From Drosophila miranda (Eukaryota; Arthropoda; Insecta; Diptera; Drosophilidae): a DNA stretch of 64,000 nt. Positions 1 to 12,600 of this stretch are shown piece after piece. The translations under genes were made by a program, and so were the position numbers. The notes under the pieces were generated by a model that saw only the letters and a list, made by a program, of their open reading frames with translations, made no database searches and had not been told where the DNA came from. Numbering within the stretch: the stretch's first letter is position 1; every line of letters begins with the position of its first letter. Location: positions 29,264,001-29,328,000 of the forward strand of contig NC_046675.1 in the NCBI RefSeq assembly GCF_003369915.1, written 5' to 3'.

Positions 1-304
1 TTTTTTCCGCACAAGAGAGATTTTTAGCATAAAGAGCTATTTTCTTATACAATAACCATCGGAAATATTTACTTTTATCGATAACCATCGCTTAACCGAT
101 ATTGAATGGACATTTTCATCGACTTTGTATCTTTTTCCGTGATTTCGTGATTTAAGTATATTTTGTCCGCAGAAGGGAGATTTTCCCCCTAGCGAGCTTT
201 TTTTCTTATACAATAATCATCGGAAAAATTGACTTTTATCGATAACCATCAAATTAACCGATATTTAATGGAAATTTTCATCGATTTTGTATCCTTTTCC
301 GATA
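1..304. repeat. Two tandem copies of a ~160-bp AT-rich unit
   Basis: Positions 1-160 and 161-304 align end to end. The first copy has TCCGCACAAGAGAGA, the second TCCGCAGAAGGGAGA, and both carry CTTATACAATAA/TCATCGG (at 44 and 205, a 161-bp step), TTTTATCGATAACCATC and TTTTCATCGA. By eye most positions match. The array is cut by the window start, so more copies may lie upstream. It sits in the neuroligin intron, ending about 80 bp before the first exon seen here. I do not recognise the unit. Confidence 0.8.
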
Positions 305-382
305 GATAGTGGAAGAAATGTTCTTTGTTTCAGTTAACGTATTATTGTTTCTGTATAAAAAACCTTGTTCTCTGCTTTTCAG

Positions 383-535
383 AATCCCTGGTCGCCCCCA
401 AGCAATACGCTGTGCTGGTTTATCTACACGGCGAGTCCTTTGAGTGGAACAGTGGCAATGCCTACGATGGATCTGTACTCTCCAGCTACGGCGAGGTGAT
501 TGTCGTCACAGTCAACTACCGATTGGGTGTATTGG
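383..535 (+). CDS. Neuroligin exon a: oxyanion-side strands of the esterase fold
   Basis: The acceptor is TCTGCTTTTCAG at 371-382; the donor is GTGAG at 536. The exon enters with two bases of a split codon and leaves with the first base of Gly. It encodes [16 protein letters not shown] and [13 protein letters not shown], the most conserved block of neuroligins and cholinesterases. Confidence 0.9.
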
Positions 536-3500
536 GTGAGGCCTACGCACAAAAGATACACCTTATACTATGCTCAACCCTTTTTCTGTTCTGCCCCCTT
601 CGATAGGTTTCCTGCGGCCCAGCATTGATGCCCATAATATAGCAAACTATGCGCTGCTCGATCAGATAGCGGCTCTGCATTGGATCAAGGAGAACATTGG
701 GTCGTTCAACGGCGACAATACGCGCGTGACGCTGATGGGCCACAGCACGGGGGCGGCATGTGTCAATTATCTAATGGTATCGCCCGTGGCCTCAGGTGGG
801 TGTGCGAGAGATTAGAGACCGTAGTACCACATAATAACATAATATTCTGCAGGCCTCTTCCATCGCGCCATCCTCATGTCGGGCTCGGCGATGTCCGACT
901 GGGCGGCCAGCAATCAGTCTTTGCAATTGACAATGCAAATCGCCCATGCCCTCGACTGTCCACTGAGCGGCAGCGACGACCATTTCGATGCGGATGATGA
1001 GGACGCCCTGCTCGATTGCTTGCGCCAGCGTCGGTGAGTAGTTATTGAATTATTTAGTGGGCCTCCTCTGACGGGAGGCTTCTGGTCCGATTGGCGAGTG
1101 CGTGAGCGATTTGTGGCAACATTATAACCGGCCATAATGCCCGTCTAATGCGTTGAATGTGCGTCGACTTCATTAGCGCTCTGAGGAGGAATCCCCTGTT
1201 TCCTCTGGGCCTTGACTCACTTTTGGCCAATAGAATTTCGGTCGCCTTTTGTGGCCCGGCCTGCCTAATGATTCGGTAAATTTGCGAGTTTCCAGCCAGC
1301 ACTACGACCTCAATGAGGCGTAAAGTCCGCCCATCCTTATCCTCAAAGCCATGACCAGCACTAATCACGCGTAATGTCCTTCGGCCTTTGGGGGGGCGTG
1401 TGTCCGTGTCACTTGCATCCCGATTACTTGTAATCTGTGTCCTGTGTGTCCTGTCTGTGTGTCTCCCATTTTGAGTGTTGCTCAAAACACTCGCTTCTCA
1501 ATCAACGGGGGCGTGTGGGGACGAGTGGGCGTGGCTTACAGCTGATGAATGGAACAACTTTAAATTAATTGCTTTATAAGTGATTAAATTTTTAAAGCTG
1601 TTTGTTGTTTTTGTTGGGTTTTACTTGGAATTTCAGGGGTATTTATATGGGATCATGTTTTAAAGTGATTGACGAGTTAAGTGTTTAAGTACTTGGAATT
1701 GGGGGAGAAAATGTCTAAGCGACAGTGAAGAATCGAGTGGCAAGGGTTCTTGATTTTGAGAGACCCATAAACCTTAGATTCCCAATTGATAGACCTTCAC
1801 AGACTCTCTCAATTTGAAGTTATTGAAGGTACGAGTAGTATGATGTGATTAAAGTAAAAAGACTGCTACTAAAACGAGTCTCAAAAGCCCATAGTTTCAA
1901 TGTATTTATATGGTTCTTTATAAATAATTGTTTTAATTACATTAAATAACATATTTCTGTAAAGTTTTTATACCATATGTCGTTGAAGGGCTCTCCCGCA
2001 AAGCAAATACTATAGAAATGTATATTTTCCAAGAGGCTTCTCCCTTTATGATTGTTAAAAACACAATCCCATAATTTATAAAAATATTTTAGTGGCAGAT
2101 TTTTCTCCATGAATCTACATAAATATATGTACCTATGTATATCCTTGCAAATATTTAAATGGGCATATTCATTGCAGATATTTCTGCGGTTCATCCAACA
2201 AGATTCACTCCCATTCGCCCATTAAAGAGTCATCATATTACAAAAAATAAACCCAGAAAATTGAGAGAGTGGGAAAGGCTTTAATGCTTTTAAAGTATGC
2301 TTTTTTTGGTGTACCCAGTACTCGAAGGGTATATAAATTGTGGGTAGGCAGAAGAAGAGTTTCCGACTGCATAAAGTATATCCTTATAGCCATGTCTCAT
2401 GGATACTGCTTAATAGATGGCAGAAACATCATCGAATCATGGGATTATTATAGACCGAATGAAGAAAACCAATTGGCGTAGTATTCAGTCGTTTTTGGCT
2501 CTTTGAACACCTGGCTTTCGTAGAAAAACCCCCTTTTCGAGTGCATACTTTTGGGGATGCCGACTGGAGGGTATCTGAGTGTCGAGGTACGAGTGCTGCA
2601 GCTGCATTAAATGCATAGTTTTCTGTGTGTGGGGGAGCATGTAGGGGGAGTGTGTGGGGGGTAGTGTCTGAGGGGGTGCAACATTCATTTGTATGCATTG
2701 GTGGTGGGTACATTTGGGGGGGTGGGGGGTGCGCGAGCGCACAAAAGGGGAAGAAAACTAAAAAACAATTTGCATACAAAATGAAATAAAAGCGCATAAA
2801 CACTAAAAATGTATGCAAAACTAAATCAACAAAACGCCACAATAATAGTAATTATGTTAATTATGCTAGGCATATACACACACAGACACACACAGAGCAC
2901 TCACACATGGATGGATACTGTCACACGATGATTCAACATGTGTGTATGTATCTTTGGGGTACTTGAGAAACTTTCTCTACTTGCTGTTGGTTTGCTTTTG
3001 GTTTGTTACTTCCTACAAATTGGCACAGTAGTACTCGAGGATCCGCCTGAGAAAACCCGAGAGCCTCGCCGAGCAGGAAATGACGTCAAAGTAATGGCGA
3101 AACTACTGTTAATTGGGGCAAAGGGAAATGTGATGTACTCTAAACGTAGAAAACGAAAACTCAAAGGGAAATCTACGCATAAGAAATCTTTCTTTATGTG
3201 GGAATTTGGCAGGTAATTGAAAAAAGGAGAAGTAGAACCGAAAACACCTCGAGACACACACAAAGGGGGGAGGTAGTTCTTGAAGAGAATTTCGACAAGC
3301 CAGGCCTCTCTACGAAATGTGTAAACCCTTTCGCTTGGAAGTGCATTTTCGGAATGTTTTAATGAAGGAGCTAAAGCTTTGGTTTTGAGCCTGAGAATTG
3401 CAGCCTCGTGTGGCAGCTTACTGGAGGAGTGAAAGGAAGTGAAGGAAGGAGTGAAAGAGTAGGGCAATGAAGGCTGGAACCAGTGTATGGGGGAGTAAAT

Positions 3501-3664
3501 GAGCGAGTGTTTGGGCAGGGAGGCAGGGGGGCAGTGGGGTGTGGGAGTACGAGCAAGTGCGAGTGTTAAATGAATGCAATGAATTATGTATGAATTACTG
3601 AGCAAATGTGCTCATCGCTTTTACCTACAAAGGCACCACCATGCCACAGCACACACACACAGAT

Positions 3665-3695
<31 letters not shown>

Positions 3696-6600
3696 GGTAA
3701 GAGAACTACATACTTGAGCAAACAGGGACTCAGTAAAGCCATAGCCACAGTAGCATTTGTTTGCCCCAACCACACACACCCCTCCCCCTTTCGTCCCACT
3801 TTCTTAGGGCTTTGTCTTCGAGATGAATTTAAATATTTAATAGAAGTTTTCTCTCTTACCCTTTGCCCTTTGTCGTTTGTCTTTTGCTCTTTTTCCTTAA
3901 TTTATTCAAATTATTTAACCATTGCCTTTGGGCAGGACAACCGCCTAATGTGTTTGCCCTGCAAACAGGACTTTTGATCTGTGTATTTGCCTGCAGGCCA
4001 AAGTTTGTAGCCCGTCGGCCCGCCCATCGATTGTCCACGTTTGACCAGCCACAAAGTGAGCATTTTCCCCAGGCTTTCCCATGTTTTCTTTGATTGTTTT
4101 CCCTTGTGCATAAATATTTATGTAAGCTGATTATAAGGCATAATTTGTGTGCAACTTTTCATCCAATTGTTGCGCACAGAAATATATGTATTTTATTTGC
4201 GGCTAAGCTGCTTTTAAAATGTAACTAAAAATGGTCAAATCTGCTGGGGAAACAAATCGAGCAGCGAAGAGGGCTTACAAATGTTTCATTTTCATTCGTT
4301 TTGTTTGCTTTTAATCCCTCTCAGAGAGAGAGAGCGAGAGAGAGAGGGGGAGCGGGAGAGAAATGTCCCTCGAGAATAATGTAAATATCAAGCCTCAGGA
4401 ACAGCCACACACAGAATGCAGCTGTTTTCCATTTGCGCTTCTAATTGACACAAATAAAAAAAAAGGAAAAGAGATCTAAAGCATATTAAAAATTCATTAA
4501 ATAGAAAGCCGAAGGAAAGCAGAAGAAGGACTGCAGACAGCTTTAGAGCTGGAGACAGCTGGCAGAGACGATAGACACCGATAGAGCCAGAGACAAGGCT
4601 AAAACTGTGGCAGGATAAATGCCAGAGGCAGTACACAGTCTCTCTCTAGAGCAGTAGTTCAAGTAGCTGCTTGCCACATGCAATCCATAAGGAATACCAT
4701 CAATCTTCGTTCTCCTGCCACAAGCACACACACACACACACACACACACACTGACAAATTGTATGTGCAGTGGCAGGGGCAGTGGCAAGGGCAGAGGCAG
4801 AGAGGAGGATGAGAATATATTGCAACATATTGTATATCTAAACGAGTTAATCGCAGTTTGCAGCTCAACTTGTGACAGTTTTGTGCGGCAGCTAATAAGA
4901 AAAAAGAAACAGCAAGAGCAACAATGGAGAATACAGACTTTTTTTCACATAAGAAATATCATAAATCACACACGACTTTCCCCCGCAGGAAGCCAGAAAG
5001 GAGCACGTAGAGTCTCTCTGTGGAGTGTGTTTTGACCACACACAAACAGCCATGGGATGTGTGTCCTTAAAGTGCAGTGGTCCGGCGGAGAGTGTGTGAT
5101 GCCTTCGATTGGATTGCTGCATCCTTAAATGGATTACCGATAATATCATCGTGAAATGGGGGGATTTTCCCTAGGTGTTGAGTGAATTAACACACACACA
5201 CACTCACACGATAGACATCCATTGAATTTTTAGGGATTTTTTCTATGGCTTAGCATTCCGAATGGCTTCTCCTGAATGGCATCCTTGGAATCTCTGTCTT
5301 TCTCTCGCTTTCAATTGGATTTCCACTAGAGAAGCAAAGACAAAGAGCTGCTTTGACATCAACGGAATATCCATTCAAAGCGGAATGAATAGATTTGTAT
5401 TCTCTCTAATGGCGGGAGCATCGAAACCCCCTAACAAATCGATTATGACAAACCCAAAAATAAAACTGGAATAAACGGAAAAGTACACCCAAATATTCCA
5501 AGAAGGAATGTGCCACAACATTCTCCACCTTTTCCTGGCTTCAGTTTTACGGTCTGTATTTCAGTGATAAAAATTGTCGAATATTTTGTAGATTTTTGCT
5601 CGTTTTCCTTTTCTTAATTTGTGCCAATTTCTGAGGGTACTTCAGCTGCTGCTGCCATGTGGATTTTTATGCAAACTATGCAACAGAAATTGCACCCAAC
5701 AGAACCATTTCCATGCCACTGCCAGTGCCACTGCCACACAGCAATTTTGTATCAATATAAAGGCCAGGGCACGCCCCAAAGTATGCCAAAAAAAAAAGAA
5801 AAGAAGAGAGCAAAAGCGAGAGCTCAAATATTTCCCATCGAATCGAAATGCTTTTACACAGCAAAAGTTTTATATATAGATATGCTCGTATGTCTGCCGA
5901 TTGTAGCACATTTTTGGGGTGGCGGAAAACCCCACCCACTTTCCCCTCGTTTTTCCCTCCTTTTTCTCTGCTTGTGTGAATATAAATCTGTGTGCGTGTG
6001 AATTGGTTTGCATTGCGGCTCTATTATGGGTTTTACTTTTTATCACAACAGCAAAAAAATGTCATAACTTCAGGATACACAGGAGTGCAAGAGGCTGCCG
6101 ATAAGCGGTTAAAGGATGTGTCTGTGTGTGTGTGTGTGGGTGTGGCATGCAACGTACCTTTATTGTTGTGAATATTTGAAAATTTTGGTAGACATTTGTA
6201 TGGCTTTTTGATTGAAAATTTGATGATATGTATTATGGGTGTTATTTGATAATTTAGGAATTTTTTGAAAATTAATTGGGTATTTTTGATGAATTTCTTG
6301 AGAGTGTAATTTGGAGTTTTATGGATTAAAAATATCAAAAATTCCAATATTTATAGCTTGGTCTTGGTAAGAAAAACCCCCACTTTTCCATAGTTTTTCC
6401 TCTCTCGAATCTTCAATTTCTGTTAATTTTTTGGGCGACCCCTAAAGACCATATGTGCATCGTATTTGGAGTATCTTTATGGGCCACACGTGTGTGGCAA
6501 ATATGTGTACGTGCCACCCATGTGTGGAGGAGCCAGCCAACAAATCACACATAAAATTTATTAGAAATTTCGTCTCAAATCAAAGTGAAAAGTGGCACCG

Positions 6601-9600
6601 CTGTCATGATGCACAGCTGAGGCGCCACCAGAGAAGCGCCTGCCATATTGTATTTTGAACCTTTTTACTAACGCATTTTCTTTACTCATACTCTGACACT
6701 TTTGTTCTCCTTTTGGTCTCCTTTCTAGGTACCAGGATATCTTGCACATACCAACATCGCTTCAGCAATTTTCAACATCATTGGGTCCAATTGTCGATGG
6801 ACATGTAATACCAAATCAACCGTACAAGGTCATGGGGCATTATACGGAGCATTTCAGCCGGTTTGTTAAGCAATTCCCCTGTAGAACCCAGTAAGCTCTG
6901 ACCCCAGCCCCACCCCTCTGCCACAATGCCACAATTCCTTGGCGTTTCGCTGCTTTGGGGAGCTGTCAAACATTCCTTGGGCTCCTCTCGCTCCTTGCAC
7001 GACTATTTATTGTGCGTTACTTGATTAGACGTCTGGTATTTCTTTCTTTCTTTCGTTCGTTCGGGGAAAAGGCTTTCTCTGGCCCTCAGGTGAAAGTGAA
7101 ATCGTCTGTAAGGAATCCGTAAGAGGCAAGACCATTTAACACGGCTATTTCTGCGTTGGCGTTTTGGGCCATCATCAAGCAAATTACATTTCGAATGTCA
7201 CTTGTTTGGGGGCACTCAATGGGCACTCTTAGTGCTTACAAAAGGTCCTGCAATTGAGCCTTGAGCGTCACAAAATCAATAAGGATATAGGGACAGACCG
7301 CGTTGTAGGTAAAAACAAAAAAATACACAAATAATTGGGGGAATATATCGATCAAAAGGAGAGGAGCGCTGCTCTCAGTGCCACATAAATTATGGGCCAT
7401 CCATCAATCAACTTCTGTTTTGGGGGAAAAGCACTCACCTCCTCAGAGGAGGAGGCAGGGAGGAGGCAGGCACGTGCCACACAGAGTAGACATAACCCCC
7501 AAGGGATAATCTAATAAAATGCGTGATTAATTTGATTTTAATTGTTATCCTTTTTGGCGCGAGAAAGTCAAACGTGTTTCGTTGCGAGAATAGAATAATA
7601 GCTGCCACAGGAAGAGCGCCATTAATTACGGGCAACAGACAGACAAACGGAAGGATACATCCGGGGAGGTAACGGGTGGATGGGTGTACGGGTTGACGGG
7701 CAAAAGTAAAACGAAAGCACGTTTCACACGATTGAATGTTGTTGCTTTTGTTGCTTCCGTTAATTACTTTAATCAGCGGATGACCTGAGGATTAAAGCTC
7801 TTACAGTAATGAATGGCAGAGAGCACTCCACTACACTCCAGTCCACCCTCTCTTTGAGGCATTTCTTTGCAATTTAACAAGTTTTGCATTTACTTTTATC
7901 GACGGAGGGAAAGTTTTCCCTTCAAGAATATAAGTTTTAATGCCCCTCTATGCCCCTCTCGCTCTGATATCTGCTGTGAAGCAACAGGACAACAATGGTT
8001 GAGGCAGGACTCTCGGAAGAGCACTTTTCATAGTTGTAGAACCATTTATCAGGCGGCAGCGGCGTAACAAGTTACGCGCCACAGGAAGAGGCAACAGAGG
8101 CAGCATCAGCCGCAGCAGCACTCGTTTTATTTTTTAGTGCTTTTAAGTCTCTGCGTTTTATGGGCCTTCATTGGGCTGTTCTTTCGATGGCCAGGCAGAG
8201 TGTGCACTGCGAGAAATTTTTGGGTAGAGATATGGCAGAGATAACAGTGCAAAAGGGGATCCATGTTTGACCCACGCTCTCTCTCTACCTTTCACTAAAA
8301 CCCATCTCTGATTCTCTCTTAAACCATTCTTTATGCTCATCTCTCTCCCTCGTTCTAGTTATGATTTATTATTCGGCATCACGGAGTCAGAATCCTATCA
8401 CACACTGGCCGCATTAGCACTCGAGGAAGGATTACGTGAAAATGAACGCGATAATTTATTACGCTTCTATATGCAGAGTCGCTTTGATGTACGCCCCGAT
8501 TTGGCATTGGCTGCCACGCTAAAGAAGTAAGTGAAATTTATGTATATCCCTCGCCAGCACCAAAGCCGTGAATGGCCTCCAGGCAGGAGGCAGGAGGCAG
8601 GAGGCCTCCCTCCCCCATTTATAACTTAGTTGCATTTAACATAGTTCTATGGTGTGTGTGTGTGTGTGAGGCATGCTACTGCTTTGCATATGTATGTATG
8701 ATGGCCGCCACAGCCATATCGTTCGTCTCAATTAGAATTGTTTATGTGGGGCAATTTGTTTGCTAAGTGCCGCAGATTAGCGACGCCTGCCACGTCGCCT
8801 GCCACGTCGCCTGCCACGCATTGACGTCAATGAAAAAGTACATTTTGCTTAAATATTTACTTTAAATTGTTATTTATACGCCGAAGCTGCTTAAAAGATA
8901 TCCGAATTCGGTTTATTACGATCCCAAAGGACTCTAAATTGTAATAAATGAGAGAGAGAGTGGGACTGCCTGGACTCTTTGCCCTTGGGGCCCACGGACA
9001 TTACTCCCTTCATTTTGCTGCAAAACAATGGACTTGGACATTGCCACTATCTCATTTTCAACAGAAGTTTGTGTCCTTGTTGCCAGCCTCTTCGGGGAAA
9101 GTTTTGTGTGCAATAAATAAATTGCACAATGCACACAGGACACTGGACACTGGACACAGGACCCTCCTGATGCACTTGCTCCCACACGCTCTTGCCACTC
9201 TTGAGGGGAATGTCCAGCCATGGATTTTAGTCGTTCCTCTCTTTTTTTTTTGCGTGTCATTCTATAAAACTTATTTGCACAAAAGATGCAATTGTTTTCC
9301 GAAAAAGATGCAGCAGTGCACAAGGATTATAAAAGGAATGTCCAAGCCATTCAGTAGCACACATGTTGGGAAAATGGGAAAACGGACAAGAAAAGCACAA
9401 TCTAGAAGAAACGCCACGAAACACCAAAACGAATATTAAATATTCTACTGGGAATGGCCTTTGTTTGAGGACTTTCCTTTGGAAAATATAGAAAATAGAA
9501 ATATATTTAGAATCCATTTTTATCGGTAGATTTAAATGGCCTGGAACAGGTTTTATTTTATTTTTCTATGATTTTCTATAGAGTTTTTAACACAAAAGAT

Positions 9601-12600
9601 GAAATTGTGTAGAAAAATGTGTGACAAAATACACAAAAAAAAAAAAAAAAAAACAAAACAAAACAAAAACGAAAACGAAAACAACTAGTGTATCCGATAG
9701 ATTTTAAAGAGAAAAGAAAGTAATTGAGGAAAAGTCTATATACCCTTTCTTTTTTAAATTACATTTTTAAATTTTTCAGATATTTTTTAAAAGAAAAAAT
9801 TCAAGAAAAATTATATATTTTCGATTAATTATATAGATATTTTTTTCGAATTTTTGCCAACAAATTTTCTTTTCTTGTGGAATTTTTCGCCCATTTTCTT
9901 CATTATACGCCAATGCCATGGAAAACTTTCAGTATCCCAGTATTTTCTATAGAATTTTTTCCACAAAAGATGAAATTGTGTAGAAAAATGTGTGACAAAA
10001 TATACAACAAAAATACACAAAAAAAAAAAAAAACAAAAACGACTAGTATATCCGATTCTGGGATAGATTTTAAAGAGAAGAAAAAGTAACTGAGAAAAAG
10101 GCTGTATACCCTATATTTTGTAATTTAGTTTCCAAATTTTTAAGATATTTTTTAAAAGAGAAAATTCAAGAAAAACTAAAAAAATTAGATTAATTATATA
10201 GATATATTTTTTTTTTGGGAGTTTTTCCCCCATTTTCCCCATTATATTTGTATGGCTTTCCCTGACTCTAATGCCATGGAAAACTTTCAGTATCCCACAT
10301 TTTGAGAAGGTGAGAGAGATACTTGCAACCCAAAGAAGAAAAAACGTATCTAAGCTTCGGGGCAGGCAGGCACTGAAGCACTCCGCCCGAAGCAGCGGAT
10401 AACAGCAATAACACCACGCAAACAACAAACAACAAAAGCAGTACAACAGCAACAACAGCAACAAACAAACAATGCAACAAAACACATGCAACAGCAACAA
10501 CAGCAACAAAAAGGTTTGGGGGCTATGGGCACGAAAACGAAGGACAAACAAACGATTGAAAGGAAGTTCACACAATCAACAACAGATGCGCTTTTTCACA
10601 TACGAAATAACTGGTGGAAAAACAGGGAAAAACTCTCCAGGGGAAATTGTTTTGTATGGCGTTGCAGGGCGCTGGTGGCATGTGGCAGGCAGGCTTTGCT
10701 TGTAGCAGCAGCACATACGAGCATTTGTAGCACTTCTCCGACTCTCTCTCTCTCTCTCTCTCCCTCTCTCTTTCTCTCTCTGTTAACTGCATCCCAGTGG
10801 CAAATGCTTTGTTGTGTCCGTCATTGAATTAAATGGCAGCCCCAAACAGCATTCTGCAACAGCGGACAAACGGACGGATAGACATCCCCCGGACACATTG
10901 ACGGACAATGGCGCTGCATTTCGTTTCGTTTCGTTTCGTTTTGGAGGAGAAAGAACCTAACCTCCCTTTCGAGGCGACTCAAATTCCAGGAATTTATTCC
11001 CCGATTGAAACTTGAAGAGAAACATTTCCACATGAATAGAATTATGATTCGAGAGTAACAGAAATACCAATTTAATTGTGTTGCATGCATCACTCCAACA
11101 CTGATAATATCTGCAGCCTAAGGGAATGTGATAGCTCCATAGAAAATTCAGAACAATAGATCCATTGTTTCCCAATTTGAGTGTTGGAATGGAGCTCCCA
11201 CTTTGACCCCAGTTTCAGGCCAATGCTTTTATGAACTGCTACCCACAGAATACCAGATGTTGCATCTATCTTTTGTTCCGAAATTCGGTAAAACATTCAA
11301 GGATTGCATTTCAATACACCTCAGGACTTTGCATAGAGTTTCTGTGTAATATGTGCATAATTTACAGATATTATTCCTCGTGTTTCCTTGTTCAAGCACA
11401 AGCCTGAAAGAGAGGCCTCTCATTCGCTGTCAAATTACACCCCTTGAGGCACATTTTGGATGACTTTCACTCAAGAAATCACAAGATAATTTCATTTGCT
11501 CATCTCTCAGCCGTAATTTCTCTCATAATTTCTTTTGGCCTTTGAGAAGCCTTAAAGCGTAGACAATTGCTTCCGCAAGTTTGCTTCAAATTTCATTTTG
11601 GCTGCCAAGAGGCACCGGCAATGGCACCTTCAGCGTTCAGCAAAGTGTGTCCTGGGAGAGGACCCTCCAGTGTGCACTCTTTTTGCCATTTTATCTGGGC
11701 GGCAGTGGCTGCAAGTTTTTAAGGCCAAACATTTGTAACTTTTAGGCATTGCTGGGGCACTTTCAAAAATTCTGTACTTTATGGCAGGTCCTTTGGGGCA
11801 GGCCAGCAGCAGCGGCATCAGCAGCAGCAATAGGTGTACAGGAGAGACCTGTTATCCGACCCCTTTTAGCATGCTTCGAGCGTGTTTTCCATGGGCTGCA
11901 TTTAATGGCCGCCCAGATACAGTTACAGATACAACAGGAAGGTGGCCTTCTCTATCGCTTTGCCGCCCAAGCAAGCTACTGCCTCAATCGGCTCTCCTTC
12001 GGGGCTGTGCAGGTCCACCTTTGTGGCTGTTTGCCGGAACCTCTCGCACATGTGCACTCGCCACCAAAAATTTGCTTTTCTAACATTAAAAATTGCCCCA
12101 AAACACAGCAGCAGCAAAATGAGCAGCAACCAATAGCTGGACAGACAATGGCTTAAGATTACACTGAAAGAAAAATACAGGTAGATTACAAAAAAATTAA
12201 AAATGGGCTCTTAAGAATTTTTGTGGTAATAAAACAAGCTCTGAAATAATTTAAATGGAAATTAAATTTAAAAATTGAATTAAACATTTTTTTAATATTT
12301 TGTATAAATAAAAAAAAAAAATTTTAAAAAACAACAGGCCAACAACAATTTTCCCTAAACATTTTTTTTAGATAAAATTTTAATAGTTTGCTCAAGTTTT
12401 TATCGTAATTTTCTACCGACAATTTATGTATTTAAAAAAATGTTCTCAAACAATTAAAATGAGAGTTGTACATAAAAATGGCACTAAAAAATAAATTCAA
12501 TTTTTTTTATTAAAAAAAAAAAAACATTTCGATTCAAGACGGTTTCAAAAAGGTGTCGGATTGAAGAAATATTCGGAATAGACTGGTAAGAAGTGAGTGA

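Larger units (their letters stand above)
1034..6728 (+). other. Neuroligin intron (5.7 kb)
   Basis: I find no credible exon in this intron. It holds a DINE-1 remnant (about 2310-2400), CA arrays at 3650-3691 and 4725-4751, a GA/GGGA tract at 4321-4362, a kB-like site at 5158-5171 and a CACACGTGTG palindrome near 6485. Open frames here have intron-like composition. Confidence 0.7.

Noticed and set aside
1054..1485. 143-codon minus frame in the neuroligin intron
   Set aside because: No domain, signal or splice partner is seen, and its composition is like the rest of the intron.
10111..10575. Minus frame rich in Cys and Leu
   Set aside because: It is the reading of AACAGC/AACAAC repeats on the other strand plus half of the tandem duplication; it is not protein-like.
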